A DNA stretch of 28,707 nucleotides, from assembly GCA_017437925.1 (NCBI GenBank), contig JAFRWQ010000143.1:1-28707 (forward strand). Direction: 5' to 3'. This DNA is from Bacillota bacterium (GTDB lineage Bacteria; Bacillota_A; Clostridia; Peptostreptococcales; Anaerovoracaceae). Positions 8,128 to 14,844 of the stretch are shown here, piece by piece. The notes under the pieces were generated by a model, which searched no databases, had not been told where the DNA came from, and saw only the letters and a program-made list of their open reading frames with translations. Numbering within the stretch: the stretch's first letter is position 1; every line of letters starts with the position of its first letter. A program made the position numbers and the translations under genes.

Positions 8128-9585
8128 TTAATCAACGACAAGAACGGTCTCAAGAGAAACGTCCGAAGGACCGTGGATGTGGCCCTTTCTCGCCCTAACT
8201 TCGTCCAGGAACTCCCAGACGTCGTCGGACATTCTCTCGCCTTGATATATAAGTGGTATCCCCGGGGGGTAGGGCGCTATGTATTCGGCCATGACGCGGC
8301 CTTTGCACTCGCTCCAGGCTATCCTTCTCTTGTTCTTGGAGAAATATGCCTCTCTGGGAGTGATGACGAATTCGGGCTGGGCGGGAAGGGGCCTTGCGGG
8401 AGGCAGAGGAGCTCCGCCCGCGAAACGCTTTCCTATGTCCGCAAGGGCGTTTACCAGCCTGTCCAGGTCTTCCTTCTCGTTGGCGAAGGTGACTATGGCG
8501 AGAGCGTTGCGGTAATCTGCCAGCTCCACGTCTATGTTGTATTCGTTAAAGAGCATTTCCTTTAAGGCAAAGCCGGTTACGCCTATCTCGGCGGCGCTGA
8601 CGGTGAGCCTGGTCTCGTCCAGCTTGTAAATGCCGGCCTTTCCTTCCAGGTCCTCCTTGGTCGCACAGCGAAGGCCGGGGATCTCATTGATCTTTGCCCT
8701 GGCGTCCCTTGCCAGCTCAAGAGCCCTGTCTATCATCATGACTCCGTCGGTCGCCATGTAGTTTCTCGCCATGTCAAGGGAGGTCATGAGCACGTAGTTG
8801 GGGCTGGTGCTCTGGACCAGGTGCAGATTGGCCTCCAGCTGGGCCCTGTCCACCAGATCCGACTTGATGTGTATCATGGAGCTCTGGGTGAAAGAGCCGG
8901 TGACCTTGTGTATGCTCTGGACCGCGATGTCGGCCCCCTGGGCTATGGCCCCTCCGGGCAGCTTGTCGCTGAAGTAGCAGTGGGCTCCGTGGGCTTCGTC
9001 CACCATCAGAACGGCATTGTGCCTGTGGCAGACCTCGGCCAGCTCCTTAATGTTGGAGGTGATGCCGTAATACGAAGGGCTTACGACCATCATTCCCCTG
9101 CAGTCCGGATTCTCCCGGAACATCTTTTCAGCCTGCTCCGCGGTGATCCCTCCCTGAAGGCCCCACTTTTCCTCGATGTAGGGGGCTATGTAGACGGGTC
9201 TCGCTCCGCCCAGTATGAGGCCCATGAGACCTGATTTGTGGGCGTTTCTGGGGATGCAGATCTTCTCGCCGTTGACTGCCGTGGTGATCACAGCCACCTG
9301 GTTTCCGCAGGTGCTGCCGTTGACCAGGAAGTGGGTGTAGTCGGCTCCCCAGAGCTCTGCCGCCAGGTCCTCGGCCTCCTTGATGGCGCCGGAGGCGTTG
9401 TGCAGATCGTCGCAAAGGGGTGTTTCGGTGAGGTCGAAGCCGAAGATCTTATCTCCGACGACCTCCCTCCACTTGGGGTTGATGCCTTTCTCGTACCGGT
9501 GCCCCGGGATCCTGAAATACGCGGGCCTCTTGCTGTCGTAATCCATGATCGCGTCGAACAGCGGTGTCTTGTTTTGATCCAACAT
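8128..9585 (-). CDS. PLP-dependent Orn/Lys/Arg decarboxylase
   Basis: A 485-residue fold-type I decarboxylase of the Orn/Lys/Arg major-domain family. It removes CO2 from a basic amino acid to give a diamine or agmatine, consuming a proton. The PLP lysine is K227 in QSIHKVTGS; D196 and H199 (MVDEAHGAH) contact the cofactor; NGSTCGNQ (about 89-96) is the phosphate-binding region. It lacks the CheY-like N-terminal wing of the large enterobacterial enzymes and matches the short SpeA/YaaO class of Bacillota. The ATG at 9585 is preferred; a TTG 12 bases upstream in the same frame has AAAGG directly abutting it, which is too close. Substrate (Arg, Lys or Orn) is undetermined. It lies 21 bases downstream of alr. 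Confidence 0.93.
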   Translation of the reverse strand: MLDQNKTPLFDAIMDYDSKRPAYFRIPGHRYEKGINPKWREVVGDKIFGFDLTETPLCDDLHNASGAIKEAEDLAAELWGADYTHFLVNGSTCGNQVAVITTAVNGEKICIPRNAHKSGLMGLILGGARPVYIAPYIEEKWGLQGGITAEQAEKMFRENPDCRGMMVVSPSYYGITSNIKELAEVCHRHNAVLMVDEAHGAHCYFSDKLPGGAIAQGADIAVQSIHKVTGSFTQSSMIHIKSDLVDRAQLEANLHLVQSTSPNYVLMTSLDMARNYMATDGVMMIDRALELARDARAKINEIPGLRCATKEDLEGKAGIYKLDETRLTVSAAEIGVTGFALKEMLFNEYNIDVELADYRNALAIVTFANEKEDLDRLVNALADIGKRFAGGAPLPPARPLPAQPEFVITPREAYFSKNKRRIAWSECKGRVMAEYIAPYPPGIPLIYQGERMSDDVWEFLDEVRARKGHIHGPSDVSLETVLVVD

Positions 9586-9606
9586 GGTTTTGCCCAACCT
9601 TTCTGT

Positions 9607-10713
9607 TTATTCTTTATATATCCGCGGGACCCTTTTGCCTATCCCGCAAACTATCTCATCAACGTTGATGCCCATAAGGTCCGCCATATCAAGTATTCCG
9701 AAAGCTTCTCCCAAAAGCTCGATACGGTCTCCCCGTCTGACCTCCCCCGCATCGCTCGCGTCGACCATGAACTGGTCCATGCAGACCCTGCCGATGATGG
9801 GGCAGAGGACCCCGTTTATCACCGCAAAGCCTTTGTTTGAAAGGCTTCTGCTGTAGCCATCGGCAAAGCCCACGGGGACTGTGACTATGACTGTCTCTTC
9901 GGAGGTGGTGTAGGTGGCCCCGTAGCCCACGTCTCTTCCCGCGGGGACGGTCTTCACCATGGCTGCGACGGTCTCCCAGCTCATGACCTCCTCGTATCCG
10001 CTCTTTTTCCAGCCTTCGTTGTCAATGGGGTTGAGGCCGAAGAGCAGGTCGCCGGACCTCACCGCGTCCAGGCTCCTGGCCTTGGGCCAGAGCAGGGCCG
10101 CGGGGCTGTTGGCAATGTGGATCTTCGGGATCTCAACGCCGTTTTCCCTTAGAATATCAACGGTCTTAAGGAAGAGGGACAGCTGCTCCTCAGTCCTTTT
10201 GTCCGCGGGATCGTCGGCGCACATGAAGTGGGTAAAGGCTCCGGTGATCTTAAGGTTCTTCATGGCGGCGATCCGCTTTACCGGCTCAAGGCAGCTTTCG
10301 GGGAAAAAACCCAGCCTGCTCATGCCCGTATCGATCTTTATGTGTATGGGCTGGATGACCCCGGCTTTTTCGGCCTTCTCGTTGAGCTTTTCAGCGGCGT
10401 CCGCGTCATATATGGTCTGGGTCAGGCGGTATCTCACGACCTCGCCCTGCATCTCGTCGGGAGTGTCTCCCAGAAGGAGTATGGACTCGTCTTCAGCGCC
10501 CGCTTCTCTTAAGGCCTTGCCCTCTTCCCAGACCGAGACCGCAAAATCTTTGATGCCCAGGTCTTTAAATACGGGGAAGACTCCCGCTATGCCGTGGCCG
10601 TAGGCGTCGCCCTTTAAGACGGCGATGAGGGAGGTCCCTTCGGGCAGCAGGGCCAGGGTCCTTTCGATATTTCTTTTAAGTCTGTCCAGATGGACGACAG
10701 CCTGAGTCCTCAT
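9607..10713 (-). CDS. alr: alanine racemase
   Basis: Interconverts L- and D-alanine with PLP and supplies D-alanine for peptidoglycan. The 368-residue length is standard. The cofactor lysine K34 lies in AVLKGDAYGHG and the second catalytic base Y264 in GRDVGYGATY. The C-terminal beta domain carries CMDQFMVD and the end IVCGIGKRVPRIYKE. A GAGG six bases before the ATG supports this start. It heads a cluster with the decarboxylase and the Na+/alanine symporter. Upstream lies the long non-coding segment 10714-11421, so its promoter must lie there, but no convincing -35/-10 pair was found. Confidence 0.96.
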   Translation of the reverse strand: MRTQAVVHLDRLKRNIERTLALLPEGTSLIAVLKGDAYGHGIAGVFPVFKDLGIKDFAVSVWEEGKALREAGAEDESILLLGDTPDEMQGEVVRYRLTQTIYDADAAEKLNEKAEKAGVIQPIHIKIDTGMSRLGFFPESCLEPVKRIAAMKNLKITGAFTHFMCADDPADKRTEEQLSLFLKTVDILRENGVEIPKIHIANSPAALLWPKARSLDAVRSGDLLFGLNPIDNEGWKKSGYEEVMSWETVAAMVKTVPAGRDVGYGATYTTSEETVIVTVPVGFADGYSRSLSNKGFAVINGVLCPIIGRVCMDQFMVDASDAGEVRRGDRIELLGEAFGILDMADLMGINVDEIVCGIGKRVPRIYKE

Positions 10714-10730
10714 ATCATATCCTCATAATG

Positions 10731-10744
10731 CTTGAAATTCCAAC
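10731..10744. repeat. CTTGAAATTTCAAG-like palindrome, copy 4
   Basis: CTTGAAATTCCAAC, 12 of 14 matches to the palindrome seen at 14107, 16146 and 25035. It lies 17 bases upstream of the alr start. Confidence 0.4.
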
Positions 10745-11270
10745 GGTCGCCGGGCGTGGTCCGCCGCGTGAGGGGACCATCGCGGGTCGCGGCACTCAGC
10801 GACTGAGGCGGACGAAGTACGCCGAAGAGCTTAGTGCGAGGAGAAGACTTTTGCATGGATATTCACCGTGACTGAGCGGTGATAACCGCGAAGAGCGGAT
10901 GAATATCCTGCGAAAAAGGCTTCGACGAGGGCCCGCTCGGGGTACCCGCGCTGAGCGAAAGCGTGTCCCCGATGCGGCAGACACGACCGGTATGCTTTCA
11001 GGCTTTTGATCGCTCCGGGGTCCTGCCGCTCGGCGGACCCGCTTAAAACACGCAAAATAGCCCAGGCAAAAGCTCTGAGCTACCGGATTTCCCTGTTCAA
11101 CTGACCCAAAACGTCAACTGATAAGCCTGCGGCCGCAGCACCCACGGCCGACGATGCGGACTTCCTCAGACCCGCAAAGCCCATGGCGTATGCCCTTTTC
11201 ATCTCGGAATTATCAGCTCCAATGCGGTACCCCCGGACGTTCTCCGGGAACCTCGTTTTATTTCAGGTCT
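10745..11270. ncRNA. long structured non-coding segment (candidate RNA gene or dispersed repeat)
   Basis: No convincing gene lies between alr and the Asp/Glu racemase; the open frames here are short, Arg/Ser-rich and lack family signatures. Instead the sequence is packed with complementary arms. TGGTCC/GGACCA lies near 10757-10779 and CTCAG-N3-CTGAG near 10795-10805. At 10853-10911 a 12-bp stem (GCA-bulge-GGATATTCA with TGAATATCC-TGC) encloses two small hairpins, a three-way-junction shape. A CCGCTCGGGG/CCCCGA-T-GCGG stem spans 10933-10977, and GGGTCC-GCC/GGC-GGACCC spans 11018-11040. CCCGGA/TCCGGG at 11232-11248 is followed by a T-rich plus-strand tail. I tried tmRNA, RNase P RNA, 6S, SRP RNA and common riboswitch signatures and recognised none. 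Strand and boundaries are uncertain. Confidence 0.4.
11045..11082 (-). terminator. candidate terminator on the minus strand
   Basis: As minus-strand RNA an 8-bp stem (UAGCUCAG from 11082-11075 with CUGGGCUA at 11065-11058, one G-U pair) is followed by TTTTGCGTGTTTT. It could end the parA-parB-racemase transcript after a long 3' region, or a minus-strand RNA encoded in 11083-11421. Confidence 0.45.
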
Positions 11271-11341
11271 TGCCGCCTTAATCGGTCGCGCGGCCCTGAG
11301 AGAGAAGCCTTTCTCTCCTTTGGTCGTGGCTTTTGAGCCTG

Positions 11342-11373
11342 CGGGAGGGGCCCCGGTGTGAGGGCTCCTCCCG
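11342..11373 (+). other. 12-bp inverted repeat (long hairpin)
   Basis: Arms at 11342-11353 (begins CGGGAGGGG) and 11362-11373 (ends TCCTCCCG) pair over 12 bases with an 8-base loop. All positions pair as plus-strand RNA (one G-U); the minus-strand version has one mismatch. No T tract follows, so it is not a classical terminator. It lies between the racemase stop and the structured segment. Confidence 0.5.
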
Positions 11374-11421
11374 ACCAAAATTAATGTATATACAAATTAA
11401 CACAATCCGAAGCGGATGTCA

Positions 11422-12135
11422 TCACTTTCCGTTGGGAGTTCTGCCCATAAATTCAACGATGCGCCTGGCCAGCACGTCCATGGCGTCGATGTAGAAGCCG
11501 TAGGGGAAGCCTCCGTCGTTCTGGATCACCGAAAGCTCGGTGCAGGCGAGGAGGCCCGCGGCGCAGCCGGCTTCCTTAAGCTCCCTGTCGATCGCCTTAA
11601 GGGACTCGGGATCGGCGGGCTTTCCGGCCTTGACGCAGTCGAAGATCACGTGCATGACGTGCTTTTGGGTCTCGGGAGAGACTATATAGGGCACGACGCC
11701 GTTGGCTTCAAATGCAGGCTGGTAAAGACCAGCCTTTACGGTGCCGTCGGTCGCGAGTATGGCGACCTTTTTCCCCGCAAACTTCTTTCCCAGCTCTTCT
11801 GCCGCGCTCCTTATCATGCTGATCAGGGGAACGCTCAGCTCCTTTTCGATCTGATGCATGAAGAAATGGGCGGTGTTGCAGGGGACCGCGATGGCGACAA
11901 CGCCTGAATTTTCAAGGAATCTGGCGTCCTCTTCGAGCTGGTCGAAGCAGGCCTTTCTCTGCTCCGGGGTGCCGAGTATGGCCGCTGTCCTGTCTGGCAT
12001 GGAGGCGTCGCTCAGGATCAAAAGATTGATGTGATCGTTGTCTTTCTCCGCCGGAGTGTAGTCGGTCACCATCTTGTAAAGGACCTGGGTCGCCATGGGA
12101 CCCATGCCGCCGATTATACCGAATGCGTTTTTCAT
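11422..12135 (-). CDS. aspartate/glutamate racemase family protein
   Basis: A 237-residue cofactor-independent racemase of the Asp/Glu/hydantoin family, which uses two cysteines as acid and base. Both are present: C86 in VPCNTAHFF and C198 in ACTELS. The N-terminal IIGGMGPMAT (residues 7-16) is typical of the aspartate racemase branch rather than of MurI glutamate racemase. The ATG at 12135 is preferred because of this conserved start and an AGGAAAG upstream; a TTG abutting the parB stop is less likely. It follows parB by 36 bases and is probably co-transcribed. D-aspartate or D-glutamate would feed cell-wall synthesis; the substrate is inferred only from family branch. Confidence 0.9.
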   Translation of the reverse strand: MKNAFGIIGGMGPMATQVLYKMVTDYTPAEKDNDHINLLILSDASMPDRTAAILGTPEQRKACFDQLEEDARFLENSGVVAIAVPCNTAHFFMHQIEKELSVPLISMIRSAAEELGKKFAGKKVAILATDGTVKAGLYQPAFEANGVVPYIVSPETQKHVMHVIFDCVKAGKPADPESLKAIDRELKEAGCAAGLLACTELSVIQNDGGFPYGFYIDAMDVLARRIVEFMGRTPNGK

Positions 12136-12171
12136 ATGTGCTTTCCTTTCCGCCGCCGCTAAAGTTAACAA

Positions 12172-13131
12172 CTACTTCATCAATGTCTCTATGAGCTGCT
12201 CCAGCTCGTCGCGGCTGTAGTACTCCAGGATCAGGCTGCCCTTTTTCTCGCTGCCGCTGATCACGACCTTGGTTCCCAGCTTTTCCGTGAGCTGCTGCTC
12301 TATACCCGAGATCTCAAGGCTCTTGGCCTTTTTTCTCTTCTTTCTGCTCTGCTTTTTCCCCGCGGGAGCCTTTGTTCCGGTGTAGCTTTCTATCTTCCTT
12401 ACGGACCAGCCCTCGCTTACCGCCTTTTCCGCGGCCTCAAGCTGCAGGGCTTCGGTGGGAAGGCCCGCTATGGCCCTCGCGTGGCCCGCTGAGAGCTCGC
12501 CTCCCCTTACCAGGGCGAGGACCCCCTCCGGGAGCTTAAGAAGCCTTAAGCTGTTGGAGACGTAAGGCCTTGATTTTCCAAGGGCTTCCGCGGTCTCGTG
12601 CTGGCTGAGCCCGAACTCGTCCATCATCAGCTGAAGGCCTTCCGCCTCTTCGACAGCGTTGAGGTCTTCCCTCTGCATGTTCTCGATTAGGGCGTAAAAA
12701 GCGTTCTGCCTGTCGTCAAGGTCTCTCACTATGGCCGGGATCTCCTTGAGACCCGCCATCCTCGCGGCCCTCCAGCGCCTTTCGCCCGCCACCAGCTCAA
12801 AGCCCACGGGAGCGGGCCTTAAGAGCACCGGCTGTATCACCCCGTGGTCCGCGATTGAGCGGGAAAGCTCCGCAAGGCTCTCCTCGTCAAACTGCTTTCT
12901 GGGCTGCCTCGCGTTGGGCTTTATATCGCTGATCCTGATGTATTCGACCCTTTCGGAAGGCTTTGACGCCCCGGCGGGGGCAGTCTTTGCGCTTTCAGGC
13001 TCCTTTTCCGCCGGAACCGCGGCCTTTTCGGGCTCGGGATTGATCACGCTGGCCGGATCCGGGTTGAAGACCGAGTCTCCGAACAGGTAATCGAGGCCTC
13101 TTCCCAGGCCTCCTGTCTTCGGTTTAGCCAT
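12172..13131 (-). CDS. parB: chromosome-partitioning protein ParB (Spo0J)
   Basis: A 319-residue CTP-dependent DNA clamp that loads at parS sites and spreads. Visible are the N-terminal GLGRGLDYLF (about 8-17, the segment that stimulates ParA), a Pro/Ala/Glu-rich linker, and the CTP-binding block ARQPRK...GERRWRAA (about 74-123). The helix-turn-helix LSQHETAEALGKSRPYVSNSL (about 175-195) binds parS. A lysine/arginine-rich segment (about 254-270) precedes the C-terminal dimerisation domain. Its start overlaps the end of parA by 8 bases. Three parS-like sites lie 0.9-3 kb upstream (14066, 14564, 16117). Confidence 0.97.
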   Translation of the reverse strand: MAKPKTGGLGRGLDYLFGDSVFNPDPASVINPEPEKAAVPAEKEPESAKTAPAGASKPSERVEYIRISDIKPNARQPRKQFDEESLAELSRSIADHGVIQPVLLRPAPVGFELVAGERRWRAARMAGLKEIPAIVRDLDDRQNAFYALIENMQREDLNAVEEAEGLQLMMDEFGLSQHETAEALGKSRPYVSNSLRLLKLPEGVLALVRGGELSAGHARAIAGLPTEALQLEAAEKAVSEGWSVRKIESYTGTKAPAGKKQSRKKRKKAKSLEISGIEQQLTEKLGTKVVISGSEKKGSLILEYYSRDELEQLIETLMK

Positions 13132-13900
13132 TGTTTTCCTCTCCTGCCAGGAATTCCTCCGCGAAAGCCTTGTAAGCCTTGGCTCCCTTGGATCTGGGGT
13201 CGTAGCTCGTGATGGGAAGCCCGTAGCTGGGGGCCTCTGCGAGCCTGACGTTTCTGGGTATAACGGTGTTGTAGAGCTTGTCGCCGAAGAAGCGCTTGAC
13301 TTCCTCTACGACCTGTATCGAAAGGTTGGTCCTGCCGTCGAACATGGAAAGTATGACTCCCTGTATGCGCAGAGCCGGATTGAAGCGTCTTTTGACCAGG
13401 TCCACGGTGCTGATGAGCTGGCTAACGCCCTCAAGAGCGTAGAACTCGCACTGTATGGGTATGAGGACGCTGTCGACGGCAGTGAGGGCGTTGATGGTGA
13501 GCAGGCCCAGCGAGGGCGGACAGTCGATGAACATGTAGTCATACCTGTCCCTCACCTTATCCAGGGCTTTCTTGAGCCTCTTTTCGCGGCCCTCCAGTTG
13601 CACCAGCTCTATCTCGGCGCCGGCCAGATCCACGCTTGCCGGTATGAGGTCTAGATTCTTGGTAGCCGTTGAAATTATAACGTTATCGGGGTCCAGCCCC
13701 TCCTCGATCAGGAGGTCGTAGCTGGTGAGCTTCAGGTTCTTTTTCTGCACTCCCAGCCCGCTGGTGGTGTTGCCCTGGGGATCTATGTCCAGGACCAGTA
13801 TCTTCTTGTTCTTCATGGCCAGGCAGGCCGCCAGATTGATGTTCGTGGTGGTCTTCCCGACTCCGCCCTTTTGATTGAATATCGCGATGGATTTTCCCAT
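13124..13900 (-). CDS. parA: chromosome-partitioning ATPase ParA (Soj)
   Basis: A 258-residue Walker-type ATPase that moves or organises ParB-parS complexes and, in Bacillus, controls DnaA activity at the origin. The deviant Walker A box KGGVGKTTT starts at residue 11 with its signature lysine, followed by DIDPQGNTTSGLG (about 38-50) and DYMFIDCPPSLGLL (about 113-126). The ATG at 13900 is chosen because ParA proteins begin a few residues before the strand IAIFNQKGG; a TTG 51 bases upstream in frame would add an unusual leader. A GGAGGG lies about 12 bases upstream, a rather long spacing. It overlaps parB. Confidence 0.97.
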   Translation of the reverse strand: MGKSIAIFNQKGGVGKTTTNINLAACLAMKNKKILVLDIDPQGNTTSGLGVQKKNLKLTSYDLLIEEGLDPDNVIISTATKNLDLIPASVDLAGAEIELVQLEGREKRLKKALDKVRDRYDYMFIDCPPSLGLLTINALTAVDSVLIPIQCEFYALEGVSQLISTVDLVKRRFNPALRIQGVILSMFDGRTNLSIQVVEEVKRFFGDKLYNTVIPRNVRLAEAPSYGLPITSYDPRSKGAKAYKAFAEEFLAGEENNG

Positions 13901-14007
13901 AATACTTGCCGGCCCTCCCCAAGCCGTTACGCGTCCGGCCCGATCTTTCAAGGCCCGGGACGCATCAAGCGTTATTTTGTTTCGCGGGATGATTCTTCCG
14001 CAAAAGC

Positions 14008-14036
14008 ATTATAACCCATGGCAAAACATATTTCCA
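14008..14036 (-). promoter_or_regulatory. candidate promoter of parA-parB
   Basis: On the minus strand TGGAAA (14031-14036) and a perfect TATAAT (14008-14013) are separated by 17 bases, about 110 bases upstream of parA. The parS site lies just upstream of the -35 box, so ParB bound there could affect transcription. Confidence 0.5.
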
Positions 14037-14057
14037 CGCATTTCGCGCCGAAAAAAC

Positions 14058-14089
14058 ATGTCCACAGTTTCACGTGAAACTGTGGAAAA
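14058..14089. promoter_or_regulatory. parS site 1 nested in a 26-bp palindrome with DnaA-box-like arms
   Basis: AGTTTCACGTGAAACT (14066-14081) matches the parS consensus TGTTTCACGTGAAACA at 14 of 16 positions. The perfect palindrome continues outward to 14061-14086. Its outer arms read TCCACA and TGTGGA, and on the right TGTGGAAAA (14081-14089) is an 8/9 match to a DnaA box (TTATCCACA, reverse). ParB and DnaA sites therefore overlap. Confidence 0.85.
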
Positions 14090-14106
14090 TACTTTCTGCT
14101 ATGATC

Positions 14107-14120
14107 CTTGAAATTTCAAC
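14107..14120. repeat. CTTGAAATTTCAAG-like palindrome, copy 3
   Basis: CTTGAAATTTCAAC, 13 of 14 matches to the palindrome found perfect at 16146 and 25035. It lies between parS site 1 and the DnaA-box-like cluster. Confidence 0.5.
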
Positions 14121-14170
14121 GGTTCAGACGATGTCAGCGCCTGCGGCCCTTCGCGGTTTTGAACAGCGTC

Positions 14171-14210
14171 TGTGGAAAATCCTGCGTGTTTTCCACAGCG
14201 ATTTTACACA
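14171..14210. promoter_or_regulatory. DnaA-box-like cluster near parA
   Basis: TGTGGAAAA (14171-14179), TTTTCCACA (14189-14197) and TTTTACACA (14202-14210) resemble the DnaA box TTATCCACA (8/9, 8/9 and 7/9). With the box at 14081 they form a group in the otherwise empty parA upstream region. They may titrate DnaA or belong to a secondary origin element. Confidence 0.5.
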
Positions 14211-14241
14211 TGGGGAAGATCCGCTTAAATAAGGCATACGA

Positions 14242-14272
14242 TAAAAAGGAAGGAGCGGGCCCGCTCCTTCCG
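14242..14272 (-). terminator. intrinsic terminator ending the mnmE-to-zinc-ribbon transcript
   Basis: A perfect 24-base palindrome (14248-14271, arms GGAAGGAGCG / CGCTCCTTCC) is followed on the minus strand by TTTTTAT. It lies 14 bases after the zinc-ribbon gene stop and separates that operon from parA. Confidence 0.85.
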
Positions 14273-14285
14273 CTTCATTGCTCTT

Positions 14286-14543
14286 TTATCTTCGCCCGTA
14301 CTCGTCCAGGCTCTTTCCGCAGTGGGGACAGTAGTGAAGCCCCGGGCTTCTCATGAGGGACTTGCCGCAGTAGGGACAGCGGTAAAATGCGTAAAGCAGG
14401 ATGATCGAGAGGATCATTATCCCGCAGCCTATGGCCATCATAATGTCAGAGCTGTATATGCTGCCGAAGAGGCCCGCTGCGCCTCCCGCAAGAGCGATGA
14501 ACGCGCATGTGCTCCTCACCGCTTTCGGCCCTTTTTTCTTCAT
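14286..14543 (-). CDS. small membrane protein with C-terminal zinc ribbon (A)
   Basis: An 85-residue protein of unknown function. Two hydrophobic helices (about residues 10-25 and 33-52) are followed by YRCPYCGKSLM...HYCPHCGKSL, a four-cysteine zinc ribbon (CPxCG twice) at the cytoplasmic or membrane edge. An ATG 9 bases further upstream (14552) is possible, but a GGAG lies only one base from it; the chosen ATG is 10 bases from that GGAG. Its architecture repeats that of the protein at 15761-16096, so the two are probably distant paralogues. A parS-like site lies about 20 bases upstream. No function is claimed. Confidence 0.75.
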   Translation of the reverse strand: MKKKGPKAVRSTCAFIALAGGAAGLFGSIYSSDIMMAIGCGIMILSIILLYAFYRCPYCGKSLMRSPGLHYCPHCGKSLDEYGRR

Positions 14544-14563
14544 TTCAGCCATACTCCTTTTGA

Positions 14564-14579
14564 GTTTTCACGTGAAACC
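14564..14579. promoter_or_regulatory. parS-like site 2
   Basis: GTTTTCACGTGAAACC contains the full core TTTCACGTGAAA and matches the parS consensus at 13 of 16 positions. It is 12-21 bases upstream of the zinc-ribbon gene start, close to its ribosome binding site. Confidence 0.75.
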
Positions 14580-14673
14580 GAGGTCATGCGCTGCCCTTAA
14601 AGCCTTGAAAAATAAAGGCTTTTGAAACCTTCGCTTTATCATGGCAAGCGGGGCTTGGGCGCTCCGCCCGCGG

Positions 14674-14778
14674 TTCATTTCATCCGGATATTTTACGGGG
14701 GCGGCAAACCTTTAGGGCCCGCCCCGGACAGATCTCCCGTTTCATCCCGGCATTTTGCAGGACCCGCAGACGTTTGGG
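14674..14778. repeat. imperfect tandem direct repeat in the gap upstream of zinc-ribbon gene A
   Basis: Two related segments (about 14674-14717 and 14739-14778) share the pattern TTTCATCC-GG-ATTTT-GG-...-TTT-GGG. Together with GGGCG/CGCCC near 14658-14670 and GGCAG/CTGCC near the FAH gene stop, they fill the 290-base gap between the two genes. No gene is seen in this gap. Confidence 0.4.
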
Positions 14779-14844
14779 CTTCGGCATAACAGGTATTCCG
14801 ATCCCGACACTACGGCAGCGCCCTCAGAACTCAGGAACCTGCCG

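Noticed and set aside
9128..9415. A 95-residue frame overlapping the decarboxylase in another frame
   Set aside because: Low-complexity Arg/Gly/His composition typical of out-of-frame reading of GC-rich coding DNA.
10796..11055. Two overlapping minus-strand open frames (62 and 74 residues) rich in Arg, Ser and Leu
   Set aside because: No ribosome binding site or family signature, and they coincide with the stem-rich segment; more likely translations of structured non-coding DNA.
11226..11236. T-box-like GGGGGTACCGC on the minus strand
   Set aside because: It lacks the full T-box consensus and a downstream terminator/antiterminator pair, and lies about 500 bases from alr.
11083..11421. Possible RNase P RNA or tmRNA on the minus strand (GAGGAAGTCC near 11160 and GGCTTATCAG near 11125)
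   Set aside because: The universal P RNA core GAGGAAAGTCC has one base missing, the two motifs lie about 40 bases apart instead of several hundred, and no tRNA-like 3' end for tmRNA is present.
11646..11651. CACGTG in the Asp/Glu racemase gene as a fourth parS site
   Set aside because: The flanks do not match the parS consensus outside the six-base core. A similar partial match near 1816 in htrA was rejected for the same reason.
13901..13951. Upstream TTG start for parA giving 17 extra residues
   Set aside because: ParA proteins start a few residues before the deviant Walker A strand; the extension is not family-like and the internal ATG is.
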